From positions 33,527-97,526 of the forward strand of contig JAPOVP010000015.1 of assembly GCA_026708085.1 (NCBI GenBank): a stretch of 64,000 nucleotides of DNA, in the 5' to 3' direction. Source of the stretch: Caldilineaceae bacterium. Lineage in GTDB: Bacteria > Chloroflexota > Anaerolineae > Caldilineales > Caldilineaceae. Both the position numbers and the translations under genes were made by a program. Numbering within the stretch: the stretch's first letter is position 1; every line of letters starts with the position of its first letter. Shown one piece after another: positions 10,870-21,740 of the stretch. The notes under the pieces were generated by a model, which did not search any database, was not told the origin of the DNA, and saw only the letters and a program-made list of their open reading frames with translations.

Positions 10870-12651
10870 GTGAATACATATCGGAATGGGCAATCGGTTT
10901 TTCCGATGCTCTCGCTTAACCGGTCTGACCTTGCCGGACGTCACCGGACAGCCGTCAGAATCAAAACAGGCTCCAGGATGCTGCCCGCCGCCGTTCTGTT
11001 TACCCTTTTCTGCCTCGTATTCAGCGGCTGTGCGCCGAACTACGATCTTCTCAACCTGACCGTGCCCTCTTCGGTCCAGGTCGAGCAGTTCAGTCCTGAA
11101 ACCGGCCCCTGTGACGACCAGTTCATCGCCCACGACCTCCCCCACATCACCACCACCGCCGACGGCATCATCCGCATGTACGAGGCCAACGGCGCCGGCG
11201 TTGCCATCAACGATCTCGACAATGACGGCGACCTCGACCTCGTCCTCGGCAACTACGACAACCCCAACTCCATCTTCTGGAACGAAGGGGACCTGAACTT
11301 CCGCCGCGAGCAGATGCCGGTCGGACGCACCCGCGCCGTGACCGCCGTCGATGTCGATGGCGACGGTTGGACCGACCTCGCACTCACACGCGTCGGCGGC
11401 GCTATCAATTTCTGGCGCAACCGCGGCGCCGAACTGCCCGCCGGCGAGCCCGGCCGCTTCGTGCAGGAGTTCGTCAACGGCCTTGACAAACCCGCCTACG
11501 CCATCGATTGGGCCGACCTCGACGCCGACGGCGACCTCGACGCCGTCACCGCCTCCTACGACATCGGGCTGCTGACCGAATTGGGCAACGAATACCTGCT
11601 CAGAGATGAAGCCGGCGTCTATATCCACTGGAATGAACCCGACCGTTTCCGCGCCCAGCGCCTCGCCGAAGAGGCCCAGGCCCTCGCCATCGCCCTCTGG
11701 GACGAGGACGGCGACGGCCGCCTCGACCTTCTCGTCGGCAACGACTTCGCCCTGCCCGATCAGTTCTGGCGCAACCACGCCGACGGCTGGCAGCTGGCCT
11801 CAATCTTCCCCGAGACCACCCACAGCACCATGAGCTTCGACCTCGCCGACGTCGATAACTCCGGCCGCACCGCACTCTTTGCCAGCGACATGAAGCCGCC
11901 CGACATGAACGCCGAAACAATGCGCGCCTGGGCGCCGCTCATGGAGAAAGAACACCCTCCCCTGCCGGCCGGCGATCCCCAGCGCATGGAAAATATGCTC
12001 CTGGTGGCCGGTCCAAGCGGCGACTACCAAAACCTCGGACGTGACCGCCAGCTCGACGCCACCGGCTGGAGTTGGGCCAGCCTCTTCGGCGACCTCGACC
12101 AAGACGGCCAACTCGATCTCTACATCGTCAACGGCTTCGCCGAATCCACGACCTTCGCCCACATGGACGACCATGAGCTGGTCGAGCGCAATCAGGCCCT
12201 GCGCAACACCGGCGGCCGCTTCGAGCTTATGCCCGGCTGGGGTCTGGACAGCGAACGCGGCGGGCGCGGCGCAGCCCAGGGCGACCTCGACGGTGACGGC
12301 GACCTCGATATAGTCGTCAACAACCTGCGCGGCAACGCCCAGCTCTTCGAAAACCGCCTCTGCGGCGGCGCCTCATTACAGGTGCAACTGCGCCAGCCCG
12401 GCAGCGCCAACCCCGCAGCCATCGGCGCCACAGCCATTCTCGAAGCGCCCGCAGGCAGCCTGCGACGCGACGTGCGCGTAACCCGCGGCTACCTCTCCAG
12501 CGACCCCGGCCAGCTCCACTTCGGCCTTCCCGCCGATACCCAGCCCAGCCTCCTCCTGGTCCGCTGGCCCGATGGTAAGTGGTCCACCGTATCTGGACCG
12601 TCTGTGGGGCAACGGCTGACAATTTCCAGATCTGACCTTGGGCAGGAGTAG
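10870..12651 (+). CDS. VCBS/FG-GAP repeat lipoprotein with C-terminal ASPIC/UnbV domain (CRTAC1-like)
   Basis: About 593 residues from GTG 10870, chosen for the upstream CAGGGAG and because it follows the promoter; ATG 10978 is an alternative. A signal peptide ends in lipobox 'VFSGC', so the protein is a secreted lipoprotein. Repeated calcium-loop strings such as 'INDLDNDGDLDLVLGNYDN' and 'DWADLDADGDLDAVTA' mark FG-GAP/VCBS beta-propeller blades. The end (ATAILEAPAGSLRRDVRVTR, RWPDGKWSTVSG) is the ASPIC/UnbV domain. Family members are extracellular and probably bind ligands or surfaces; the substrate is unknown. Confidence 0.85.
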   Translation: MNTYRNGQSVFPMLSLNRSDLAGRHRTAVRIKTGSRMLPAAVLFTLFCLVFSGCAPNYDLLNLTVPSSVQVEQFSPETGPCDDQFIAHDLPHITTTADGIIRMYEANGAGVAINDLDNDGDLDLVLGNYDNPNSIFWNEGDLNFRREQMPVGRTRAVTAVDVDGDGWTDLALTRVGGAINFWRNRGAELPAGEPGRFVQEFVNGLDKPAYAIDWADLDADGDLDAVTASYDIGLLTELGNEYLLRDEAGVYIHWNEPDRFRAQRLAEEAQALAIALWDEDGDGRLDLLVGNDFALPDQFWRNHADGWQLASIFPETTHSTMSFDLADVDNSGRTALFASDMKPPDMNAETMRAWAPLMEKEHPPLPAGDPQRMENMLLVAGPSGDYQNLGRDRQLDATGWSWASLFGDLDQDGQLDLYIVNGFAESTTFAHMDDHELVERNQALRNTGGRFELMPGWGLDSERGGRGAAQGDLDGDGDLDIVVNNLRGNAQLFENRLCGGASLQVQLRQPGSANPAAIGATAILEAPAGSLRRDVRVTRGYLSSDPGQLHFGLPADTQPSLLLVRWPDGKWSTVSGPSVGQRLTISRSDLGQE

Positions 12652-12714
12652 AGTGTCGCTCTCCTCAAGCGCATACGACGAGTTGACTGCCAAATACAGT
12701 GAGAATTGACAAAC

Positions 12715-13194
12715 ATGCCAGCATCCAGCGCCCGCAAAGAAGCCATCGAAAAGATCCGCCGCCTGCCCCAGCAGGTCGAAGACCTGGTTGCTGGACTTTC
12801 ACCCCAGGAACTGACCGCCAAACCACTGCCCAGTGAATGGACGGTCGCCCAGAACGTCCATCACATCGCCGATTCCCACGTCAACAGCTATGTGCGCTGC
12901 AAACTGATGGCAACCGAAGACAACCCAACCCTCAAGCCCTACGACGAGGGCGCCTGGGCCCTGCTCTCTGACGGCAGCAGCCCCGACCTCTCCGACTCCT
13001 TGACCCTGTTGAAGGCGCTTCACGCCCGTTGGGCCCAGTTCTGGGAAAATCTGCCCGAAGACGCCTGGCAGCGCACTGGCCAGCACCCTGAAAGCGGCCC
13101 CGTCACACTGGCCAGACAGCTCGAACTCTACGTCGAACACGGCGAAGCCCACCTGGATCAGATCCGCCGCACGCTGGCCGCAAGCAAAAAGTAG
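12715..13194 (+). CDS. DinB-like (DinB_2) four-helix protein
   Basis: 159 residues from ATG 12715. The fold pattern is DinB/YfiT: helix 1 with '[20 protein letters not shown]', then '[19 protein letters not shown]' with the metal His, and a final '[15 protein letters not shown]' with the His-x3-His pair. Such proteins bind a divalent metal and include thiol S-transferases; substrate is unknown here. It is 63 bp after the VCBS gene on the same strand and may be co-transcribed. Confidence 0.82.
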   Translation: MPASSARKEAIEKIRRLPQQVEDLVAGLSPQELTAKPLPSEWTVAQNVHHIADSHVNSYVRCKLMATEDNPTLKPYDEGAWALLSDGSSPDLSDSLTLLKALHARWAQFWENLPEDAWQRTGQHPESGPVTLARQLELYVEHGEAHLDQIRRTLAASKK

Positions 13195-13316
13195 CCGGCC
13201 GCACAGGTCAACCTGCCGGTTACCGGAAACGGTCACACGAACTGTGTAAGAATCCGCACAGACCCGACCGCAGCACATGGGATAAAGTTCGACTTGTCAG
13301 AGCGATAGGAGAGAAC

Positions 13317-14417
13317 ATGGGATCTGCAGAAGCACTGCATGATCTGCAAAAGGAACGGACAGAGCAGACCAAGGATCGTACTGCGTCGGTCAATCCCCTC
13401 GCGCCCGATGAAGGACGTCGTGTCTCCCTCGAAGAGTACTGGGAAAAATGGTATGAAAACCCCTACCCGGACATCGACGTCAGCTACGAATGGAACAATG
13501 GCATTCTGGAGGCAAAACCATTGGCCAATGCCCCCCAAATCGAACTTGGATTCTGGTTCCTTTTCCTCCTCGGTCAGTACCTCTACTCGCGTGACATCGC
13601 ACAGCTAATCAATCTGGAGACCGGCTTTGTCCTCACCATGGAGGACGTAACCGAGCCGTCAGGGATCCGCAAAGCCGTCCGCAAGCCGGACATCGGCATC
13701 ATTCTCAACAGCAACCCTGTCCCCTGGGGACGCGTGGACCAGCGCTCCTTTGCCGGGGTCTGCGACGGCGTCGTCGAATTCATCTCCGATTCAACGCAGG
13801 TCGAAGTCCGGCGCGATACCGAAGAGAAAAGGCGTGACTACGCGCTGACCGGCGTGCAGGAGTACTACATTCTCGACCCCACCGGCCAGCACATGCACTT
13901 CTTCCGCCTGACATCGGACCGCCAATACGAAGAAATCCAACCCGACGCCGAAGGGGTGATTCGATCCCAACTGCTGCCCGGCTTCCAATTTCGGCACCGC
14001 GATCTCTACGAACTGACCGTGCTGGAGGAACTCGCGCTCGACGAGGTGTATCACGGGTTTGTGCTTCCCAAATATCAGGAGTCCGTGACCGCCCGCCAGC
14101 AGGCCGAGCAAAGGGCCGAGGCCGAAGCGACCGCCCGCCAGCAGGCCGAGCAAAGGGCCGAGGCCGAAGCGACCGCCCGCCAGCAGGCCGAGCAAAGGGC
14201 CGAGGCCGAAGCGACCGCCCGCCAGCAGGCCGAGCAAAGGGCCGAGGCCGAAGCGACCGCCCGCCAGCAGGCCGAGCAACGGGCCGAATCCGAAGCAACC
14301 GCCCGCCAGCAGGCCGAGCGACGCATTCACGCCGAAACAGCCGCCCGCCAGCAAGCCGAAGAGCGGCTGCAGTCACTCGAAGCCGAACTGGCCCGCCTGC
14401 GCCGCCGGTCGTCTTGA
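13317..14417 (+). CDS. Uma2-family (DUF820) PD-(D/E)XK nuclease with repetitive coiled-coil tail
   Basis: 366 residues from ATG 13317 with AGGAG upstream. Residues ~35-235 are the Uma2 domain: 'RKPDIGIIL', '[18 protein letters not shown]' and '[18 protein letters not shown]' supply the D…E…K-like nuclease core. Residues ~258-355 are seven 14-residue repeats ([14 protein letters not shown]), two heptads each, predicting a long coiled coil. Uma2 proteins are widespread in cyanobacteria and Chloroflexota, and their role is unclear. The gene is flanked by a DinB-like gene and a sugar ABC operon. Confidence 0.87.
   Translation: MGSAEALHDLQKERTEQTKDRTASVNPLAPDEGRRVSLEEYWEKWYENPYPDIDVSYEWNNGILEAKPLANAPQIELGFWFLFLLGQYLYSRDIAQLINLETGFVLTMEDVTEPSGIRKAVRKPDIGIILNSNPVPWGRVDQRSFAGVCDGVVEFISDSTQVEVRRDTEEKRRDYALTGVQEYYILDPTGQHMHFFRLTSDRQYEEIQPDAEGVIRSQLLPGFQFRHRDLYELTVLEELALDEVYHGFVLPKYQESVTARQQAEQRAEAEATARQQAEQRAEAEATARQQAEQRAEAEATARQQAEQRAEAEATARQQAEQRAESEATARQQAERRIHAETAARQQAEERLQSLEAELARLRRRSS
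14088..14381 (+). repeat. Seven 42-bp tandem repeats inside the Uma2 gene
   Basis: Units start at 14088 and repeat every 42 bp. Units 1-4 are identical; units 5-7 diverge progressively toward the 3' end. Each unit encodes 14 residues (two coiled-coil heptads), so unit gain or loss keeps the frame. Confidence 0.92.
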
Positions 14418-14533
14418 ACGCAATTCGCTAACCTGTTTACCCCCGGAGGAAAAACCTCTCCGGCAGGGACCGGATCGTCGCCGCAGACTGCGTTTCCGGC
14501 ACCATCGGGAGCCCGAAAAATGTTTTTATGCGC

Positions 14534-14562
14534 TTGATCTGCGGTCCCGAATCCTGTACAAT
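14534..14562 (+). promoter_or_regulatory. Sigma-70 promoter for the sugar ABC operon
   Basis: TTGATC 14534-14539, 17-nt spacer, TACAAT 14557-14562. The leader before the first gene is about 110 nt. Confidence 0.6.
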
Positions 14563-14681
14563 AGTCAAACCGCGAATCACGCGATAGTTCAGCAGTCGAC
14601 ACAACCCCACTGCGTTCCTTTTGAGTAGGAGCGCTCTAGACCACTCACTCGCAGTTTCAGATGTTTTCAGGGAGGAAACTA

Positions 14682-16031
14682 ATGCAATTTCGACCATGGC
14701 AGAACCGTTTCAGCTTCACAGCGCTGATGGTCTTGGCGCTGGCCGCCCTGCTTCTCTCTGCCTGCGCCCCCATCGCACCGGCAGCTGATAGTGGCATGGA
14801 GATGGCCGACGACGACGGCCCGGTGACCATTACTTGGGCAATGTGGGGCAGCCCCGCAGAGGTCGCCACCCATCAGTCAGTGGCCGATGCCTTTATGGAA
14901 GAACAGGACGACATTGTCATCGAGATCCTGGCCGAGCCCTGGGGCGACTACTTCACCAAGATCAAGACCCTCTGGGCCAGCGGTGACTCGTCGGTCGTCC
15001 CCGACGTCCTCTTCCTCTCGCCCATCGTGAACTATGCTTCCGAGGGCGTGCTGGAAAACCTTGACCCCTGGATCGAGGCCAGCGGCTACGATGTCGACGA
15101 CTACTGGCCTTCCCTGCTTGAGTACGCCATGTACGACGGCAGCGTATACGGCTTCCCGCGCGACATCGGCCTCGAAGTCCTTTACTACAACAAGGACATC
15201 TTTGACGAGGTCGGCGCCCCTTACCCCGATGACACCTGGACTTGGGACGATCTGGCGGCCATCTCCGAGCTGTTGACCGTTGTCGAGGACAGCGGCCGCG
15301 TCTCCCGCTACGCACTCGGCATGGAGGGCGGCAAGTGGATGATCTGGGTTATGCAGAAAGGCGGCATGGCCCTCGATAACATGCGCAACCCCTCGCGCTG
15401 CACAATGAACGAGCCCGGAGTCGTCGAAGCCGTTCAGTTCTTCAAGGACATGATCGACAACAACTATTTCATGCCTCCGGCCAATATGAGCCAGGCCGGT
15501 GGTGACGCCGCTGTCTTCCAGAGCGGCCAGGTGGCCATGATCATCCAGAACGCCAGCCGCGTCTCTGCCTTCAACGCCGCCGGCATGAACTACGATGTCT
15601 CGGTCATTCCCATTCCCGCTGACGGCCACCGCGCCTCCGCCGCCGGCGGCGCCGCCTGGGTCATGAGCGCCCTCAGCGACAACAAGGATGAGGCCTGGAC
15701 CTTCCTGAGCTGGCTCCAGAGCACCGACGGCGGGCAGCGCATCTATACCGCCTCCGGTGAAATCCTGCCGGCCCTGCAGTCCACCGCCAAGTCCGACGCC
15801 TTCCTTAACAGCGGGCAGCCCCCGACCAACCGCCAGGCTTTCATCACCGAAGGTGAGAATGCCCGCATGGGTCGCATCGGCTACTTTGTCGAATGGAGCC
15901 AGATTGGCGGATCGTTCATTAACCCGGGTCGCGATCAGATCCTGATCGGTGAAGTCGGCGTCGCCGATGGACTCAACTCCATCTGCGAGCAAGTGGACGC
16001 CTTCCTTGCCGAGAACGGATTCCCGAAATAA
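14682..16031 (+). CDS. Carbohydrate ABC transporter substrate-binding lipoprotein
   Basis: 449 residues from ATG 14682 (AGGGAGG upstream; in-frame ATG 14661 lacks one). A signal peptide ends in lipobox 'LLLSAC'. The body is a family-1 extracellular solute-binding protein: 'DDGPVTITWAMWGSPAEVAT', 'LEVLYYNKDIFDEVGAPYPD', 'QSGQVAMIIQNASRVSAF' and 'AAGGAAWVMSALSDNKDEAW'. It captures a sugar outside the membrane and delivers it to the two permeases that follow. The sugar cannot be told from sequence. First gene of a three-gene operon. Confidence 0.92.
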   Translation: MQFRPWQNRFSFTALMVLALAALLLSACAPIAPAADSGMEMADDDGPVTITWAMWGSPAEVATHQSVADAFMEEQDDIVIEILAEPWGDYFTKIKTLWASGDSSVVPDVLFLSPIVNYASEGVLENLDPWIEASGYDVDDYWPSLLEYAMYDGSVYGFPRDIGLEVLYYNKDIFDEVGAPYPDDTWTWDDLAAISELLTVVEDSGRVSRYALGMEGGKWMIWVMQKGGMALDNMRNPSRCTMNEPGVVEAVQFFKDMIDNNYFMPPANMSQAGGDAAVFQSGQVAMIIQNASRVSAFNAAGMNYDVSVIPIPADGHRASAAGGAAWVMSALSDNKDEAWTFLSWLQSTDGGQRIYTASGEILPALQSTAKSDAFLNSGQPPTNRQAFITEGENARMGRIGYFVEWSQIGGSFINPGRDQILIGEVGVADGLNSICEQVDAFLAENGFPK

Positions 16032-16110
16032 GCTCTATTGATCGGCAGTCCGCAGCCAGTAGCCGGTTACCAGACCGGCTCCTGGCTGCCTGCCTTGTGC
16101 CAATGACGCC

Positions 16111-17064
16111 ATGACCGCGTCCACATCCTCCCATAGCTCTCTGCCGCGCTGGCGGCGCTACCAGCCGGACCAGCAGTGGGAAGCCTACCTGTTCCTGCTG
16201 CCCAGTTTCGCCGGGTTCCTGATCTTTGTGGCGATCCCTGTGGTCGCATCCCTGGCCCTCAGCCTTTTTGAGTGGTCTCTGCTCTCCCCGCCGGAATTCG
16301 TTGGCTTCAAGAACTACACCCAGCTCCTCTCCAGCGACCTGGTATTTCGCAAAGTCCTTGGCAACACCTTCTACTTCATCGTCACCATCGTCCCCCTCCA
16401 GCTTGCCTTTGGCCTGCTGCTCGCGGTGGCGCTGAACCAGGGCTTGCGCGGGCTCGAAGTCTACCGCCTCATCTATTTCATGCCCGTAGTGACGACGATC
16501 GTTGCCGCTGCCCTTGTCTTTCAGTGGTTCTTCAACCGCGATTTCGGCATTCTGGCCGCAGCCGTCTGGGAACTGGGGGCCGCGACAGGTCTCCCCGTCC
16601 GCCCGCCGGACTGGCTCAACGATCCGGATTGGGCCAAACCTGCCGTCGTGATCCTGACCCTGTGGAAAAACACCGGCTTCACCATGGTGATTTACCTCGC
16701 TGCTCTGCAGGGCGTTCCGACTGAGCTGTACGATGCCGCCAAAGTCGACGGCGCCAGCGCCTGGCAGCGCTTCCGCTCCGTAACCTTTCCCATGGTCAGT
16801 CCCACCACCTTCTTCCTTATGGTCATCCAGATGATCGGTGCCTTCCAGCTTTTCAGCGAGGCATTCGTGATGACCCAGGGCGGGCCGGCCAATGCCACGC
16901 TCACCATCGTCTACTACATTTACCAGATGGCCTTCGAATTCCAACGCATGGGCAGAGGAGCCGCCGTCGCCTGGGTGCTCTTTATCTTCATCTTCATCTT
17001 TACCCTCGTGCAGACGCGCCTGCAACGACGCTGGGTGCACTATGAAGCAGGCGGGGAATCGTGA
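16111..17064 (+). CDS. Sugar ABC transporter permease (MalF/UgpA type)
   Basis: 317 residues, six membrane segments. The first is at 'AYLFLLPSFAGFLIFVAIP'. The EAA loop that docks the ATPase reads 'YDAAKVDGASAWQRFRSVTF'. It overlaps the next permease by 4 bp (GTGA), which points to translational coupling. The importer has no ATPase gene in the window, so a shared MsmK/UgpC-type ATPase encoded elsewhere is likely. Confidence 0.92.
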   Translation: MTASTSSHSSLPRWRRYQPDQQWEAYLFLLPSFAGFLIFVAIPVVASLALSLFEWSLLSPPEFVGFKNYTQLLSSDLVFRKVLGNTFYFIVTIVPLQLAFGLLLAVALNQGLRGLEVYRLIYFMPVVTTIVAAALVFQWFFNRDFGILAAAVWELGAATGLPVRPPDWLNDPDWAKPAVVILTLWKNTGFTMVIYLAALQGVPTELYDAAKVDGASAWQRFRSVTFPMVSPTTFFLMVIQMIGAFQLFSEAFVMTQGGPANATLTIVYYIYQMAFEFQRMGRGAAVAWVLFIFIFIFTLVQTRLQRRWVHYEAGGES

Positions 17065-17945
17065 CAACCACGACCACAACGACTACGCCCGCGACGATAC
17101 GCACGCAAGCCGCACCAGGCAGGACGCTTAATACGGGGCGCCTGCTCCTTCACGTTGCCCTGATCCTGGGCAGCGTCGCCATGCTGCTGCCCTTCGGCTG
17201 GATGCTCGCCACCTCGCTCAAGTCTCCCCCGCAAATCTTCACCTACCCCCCCTCCCTCGTTCCCAACCCCGTCGTCTGGCGCAACTACCTGGACACGGTG
17301 CAGGCCATGCCCTTCGGACGCTTCTACCTGAACAGCCTCTTCGTTGCCGTGAGCGTCACCACCCTCCAGATCCTGACCTCCTCACTGGCCGCCTTCGCCT
17401 TCGCCCGCCTGCGCTTCCGCGGCCGCGAATCCCTCTTCCTCGTCTACCTGGCCACGCTGATGATCCCGTTCCACGTGACCATGATCCCCAACTTCATCCT
17501 TATCCGCTATCTGCGCTGGTTCGACACTTTTTACGCTCTTATCGTCCCCACCGCCTTCTCCGTCTTCGCCGTCTTTCTACTCCGTCAATACTTCCGCGGC
17601 ATCCCCGTCGAGCTCGATGAGGCCGCGCGCATGGACGGCGCCTCCTCTTTCCGCATCTGGGCCCAGGTCATCATGCCCCTGAGCGGGCCCGTCCTCGCCG
17701 CACTCACCATCTTCGTCTTCCTCGGCTCCTGGAACGACTTCCTCTGGCCGCTCGTCGTCTCCAACTCCCACGCCACCCGCACCATTCCCGTCGGCCTGGC
17801 CACCTTCAGAGGCCAGTACAACACCGACTGGCACCTCCTCATGGCCGGCTCCGTCATCGCCCTGCTGCCCGTCCTCCTCGTCTACGTCTTCGCCCAAAAG
17901 CGCTTCGTCGAAGGCATCACACTCTCCGGCATGGGCGGCCGCTGA
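17061..17945 (+). CDS. Sugar ABC transporter permease (MalG/UgpE type)
   Basis: 294 residues from GTG 17061, overlapping the previous stop. Six membrane segments. The EAA loop is 'LDEAARMDGASSFRIWAQVI', and the C-terminal 'AQKRFVEGITLSGMGGR' is typical of the MalG branch. It completes the importer's membrane channel. The first ~25 residues (TTTTTTTPATIRTQAAPGRT) are a low-complexity cytoplasmic tail. About 570 bp without genes follow. Confidence 0.92.
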   Translation: MTTTTTTTTPATIRTQAAPGRTLNTGRLLLHVALILGSVAMLLPFGWMLATSLKSPPQIFTYPPSLVPNPVVWRNYLDTVQAMPFGRFYLNSLFVAVSVTTLQILTSSLAAFAFARLRFRGRESLFLVYLATLMIPFHVTMIPNFILIRYLRWFDTFYALIVPTAFSVFAVFLLRQYFRGIPVELDEAARMDGASSFRIWAQVIMPLSGPVLAALTIFVFLGSWNDFLWPLVVSNSHATRTIPVGLATFRGQYNTDWHLLMAGSVIALLPVLLVYVFAQKRFVEGITLSGMGGR

Positions 17946-18053
17946 CGCCACGTTACCCGCAAGCTACCGCCAGCCCCTTCGCGTGCAGAACAGATTTGGA
18001 GTCGTTCAGACCGAAGGATTGCGCGGCCCGGTCTTTGCCTGCCGCCAATTCCG

Positions 18054-18078
18054 GTAGGGGCACCCCTTGTGGGTGCCC
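18054..18078 (+). repeat. 25-bp covarying hairpin repeat, copy 2
   Basis: GTAGGGGCACCC, loop CTTGT, GGGTGCCC; fully paired stem. Confidence 0.85.
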
Positions 18079-18213
18079 TTGCCTTCACACTGACTGTGGT
18101 CTGCCCTCTCATCCTTCGGGTGCAGTTCAAAACTGGTGTGTGTTCTCGTAAACCTTTGGCAGCGACTAAACCATGGCCAGTCCGCGATCAACTCTGAGGC
18201 AGAGGAAGCGCCG

Positions 18214-18252
18214 TCACTGACCACTGACCACTAACCACTGACCACTGCAGTT
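18214..18252 (+). repeat. CCACTGA heptamer array
   Basis: Five heptamers of CCACTGA/CCACTAA type ending CTGCAGTT, directly abutting the double-hairpin element. Confidence 0.88.
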
Positions 18253-18318
18253 GGGCGGTCGGGCCTATTCGGCCCTCCCTTGTGCGGGGGCTCCGCCCCC
18301 GCAACGCCCCCTCTCCTA
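18253..18318 (+). repeat. Double-hairpin repeat element, copy 1
   Basis: About 66 bp containing GGGCC-TATTC-GGCCC and GCGGGGGC-TCC-GCCCCCGC (8-bp perfect stem). Near-identical copies lie at 33883, 54204 and 63955, each directly preceded by a heptamer array. It resembles REP/BIME elements in layout. Confidence 0.88.
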
Positions 18319-18413
18319 CAACATGCCTCACCGAACCTGGTGTCAATATTCGTAACAAGTGCCCAGCCGAAAAAAGGTCTCCAAACCACGTCCCGCCAGT
18401 CACATCAGATCCC

Positions 18414-18436
18414 CGTAGGGGCAGGCCTTGTGACTG
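18414..18436 (+). repeat. 25-bp hairpin repeat, decayed copy
   Basis: GTAGGGGCAGGCCTTGTGAC then TGCAA: the left arm and loop are intact and the right arm has lost pairing. Confidence 0.55.
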
Positions 18437-18518
18437 CAAACACGCAATCCCAATCTGGTCGGCAATCCCGTCCTCCCTCCAATTTGCCACCGAACAAACA
18501 TTCTGATTCAATATACGC

Positions 18519-19154
18519 ATGACACACCGTATCGGCGTGATAGCCAACTCCAATTCCCATATCGACTACGTCTGCCAGCTCTTCGGCCCCATGGACCAGG
18601 AACGGCGGCCCCCGCCCGACGCCTACGCCTTCGGTTCCTTCGTTGCCATCTCTCTGCCCCCCTTCCCTGCAACCTCTCCAGCCACCGAGCAAAACAACAC
18701 GACCGGCGCGCCATGCCTGATCGGCGTCGTCTATAATTCAATGCTCGTCAATCCGAGCTTCACCAACCTGGGCCCCCGGCTCACCTCCCACTCTGAACAG
18801 GCAGTGTTCAGCCCCGATCTTATCGACGAGACCGCCATGCTGGTCGGTCTGCTGGCCCTGGGCTGGCATGACGAGACTGGCCTGCAGCAGGGGATCCCGC
18901 GGCCGTCCGCCGAGGTCGGCGCCACTGTTCGCTGTCTGACCGAAGAAGAGGTCCGGCAGTTCCACCGCGACCGGAACGGTCGCCCCGCTCTGCGTTACGC
19001 GGCTACGCTCCTCGCCCACAACAATCCCCTCGTCCCTGCCCTCCTTGTCCAGATCATCGACCACTTGGATGCCCTCTTCCCCGAGGAGAAGGCCATCCTC
19101 CAGGTCATGCGCAACAATGTCGCCTGGAAATCCATAGTGCAGCCCGCCGGATAA
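18519..19154 (+). CDS. HAS-barrel-like protein, putative HerA partner
   Basis: 211 residues. The start (RIGVIANSNSHIDYVCQLFG, then PPPDAYAFGSFVAI) has the pattern of the HAS-barrel that opens HerA-type ATPases: a small beta-barrel with a 'G.FV.I' strand. The rest (SHSEQAVFSPDLIDETAMLV … ALLVQIIDHLDALFPEEKAI) is helical with no motif I know. It sits 63 bp upstream of herA on the same strand, so a joint function in DNA end processing is plausible. There is no NurA-like nuclease motif. The family is not identified with certainty. Confidence 0.6.
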   Translation: MTHRIGVIANSNSHIDYVCQLFGPMDQERRPPPDAYAFGSFVAISLPPFPATSPATEQNNTTGAPCLIGVVYNSMLVNPSFTNLGPRLTSHSEQAVFSPDLIDETAMLVGLLALGWHDETGLQQGIPRPSAEVGATVRCLTEEEVRQFHRDRNGRPALRYAATLLAHNNPLVPALLVQIIDHLDALFPEEKAILQVMRNNVAWKSIVQPAG

Positions 19155-19217
19155 GCCGCACCCGCAACGCTTGGCAGCTAATTCCAGACTTTCAGTTTTA
19201 TCGTCAGGGAGTAGTGA

Positions 19218-20909
<1,692 letters not shown>

Positions 20910-20921
20910 ACCCGCCCCAGT

Positions 20922-21740
20922 CTAGCCGTCCTGCTTCAGCGGTCGCCCCCACAACAAGCTGCCGGCGTAACGATGCGTGATCATACTGTCCCCACCATCC
21001 GCATGACGCGCCGCCATCTCGGCAAATAGCGCGTCGGCCTCAGCCGCCTCCCCCGGGTCCATCCGGTCCCGCGAAAAGCCGTTGCGCGCATGGATGCTCT
21101 CCACCCACTCGCTGATAGGCTGCCGCCATTCGATCATGTCGGTCTGCGCGCTGCCCATCAGTTGGAATTGCCCCCGCTCCTCCAACTCATCCAGAATCCC
21201 CGCCGCACTGTAAGGCGCAAACGCCTTGTTCATCGAATAGCGCGCCAGAACCGGACCCAGCTCCTCTCGCATCCACGCCGGCCTCTCATGCTCCATTCCC
21301 ACCGCCACGAACAGCCCATCCGCCGCCAGCAGCCGCGCAAAGCGCGGGAACGCAGTGTCCCACTCGAACCAGTGCAAACTCGCCCCCGCCGTGATCAGAC
21401 AGTAGGGCGGGTCCACAGCCGCCGACTCGATTGGCCCTTCAATCCAGCGCAGCCCCGCATGATCTCCGCCCGGCAACCGCCTGCCCTCCCGGATTGCCGC
21501 CGCCGAAAAGTCCACCGCATCAACACGGTCCACCAGCGGAGCCAGCGGCCGCGCCACGAATCCGGTCCCGCAACCCGCGTCCAGCACCGCCCGCGGCCTG
21601 CAACCCGCCGGCAACAGTTCCACCAGCAGTCCAAACGTGGCCGCCGGGTACTGTGGCCGGTACCGGTAAGCCTGCACCACGCTTTCATCCTGAAAGACAC
21701 TCGAGTACTCGAAGCCAAACTGGCTGGGCTGCCCGCTCAT
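20922..21740 (-). CDS. Class I SAM-dependent methyltransferase
   Basis: 272 residues. SAM-binding motif I is 'AVLDAGCGTGFVARPLAPLV', followed by 'VDAVDFSAAAIREGRR' (motif II) and 'CLITAGASLHWFEWDTAFPR' (motif IV/V). The pattern is that of the UbiE/COQ5-like Methyltransf_11 group. Its substrate is unknown. Its start overlaps the metallophosphoesterase stop by 4 bp, so the two are co-translated; the pair has no obvious pathway link. Confidence 0.87.
   Translation of the reverse strand: MSGQPSQFGFEYSSVFQDESVVQAYRYRPQYPAATFGLLVELLPAGCRPRAVLDAGCGTGFVARPLAPLVDRVDAVDFSAAAIREGRRLPGGDHAGLRWIEGPIESAAVDPPYCLITAGASLHWFEWDTAFPRFARLLAADGLFVAVGMEHERPAWMREELGPVLARYSMNKAFAPYSAAGILDELEERGQFQLMGSAQTDMIEWRQPISEWVESIHARNGFSRDRMDPGEAAEADALFAEMAARHADGGDSMITHRYAGSLLWGRPLKQDG

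Larger units (their letters stand above)
17946..18518. other. Gene-free region rich in repeats
   Basis: 573 bp after the sugar importer. It holds a 25-bp hairpin repeat (18054), a heptamer array (18214), a double-hairpin element (18253) and a decayed hairpin repeat (18414-18436). The short ORFs crossing it are by-products of the repeats. No RNA gene or terminator with a T-run is seen. Confidence 0.6.

Noticed and set aside
18280..18522. Short frames starting MCGGSAPATPPLL (also at 33910 and 54233)
   Set aside because: The same peptide recurs because it is the translation of the double-hairpin repeat.
18188..18553. Minus-strand frame with WSVVSGQWSV-type end
   Set aside because: Its distinctive part is only the heptamer array read in reverse.
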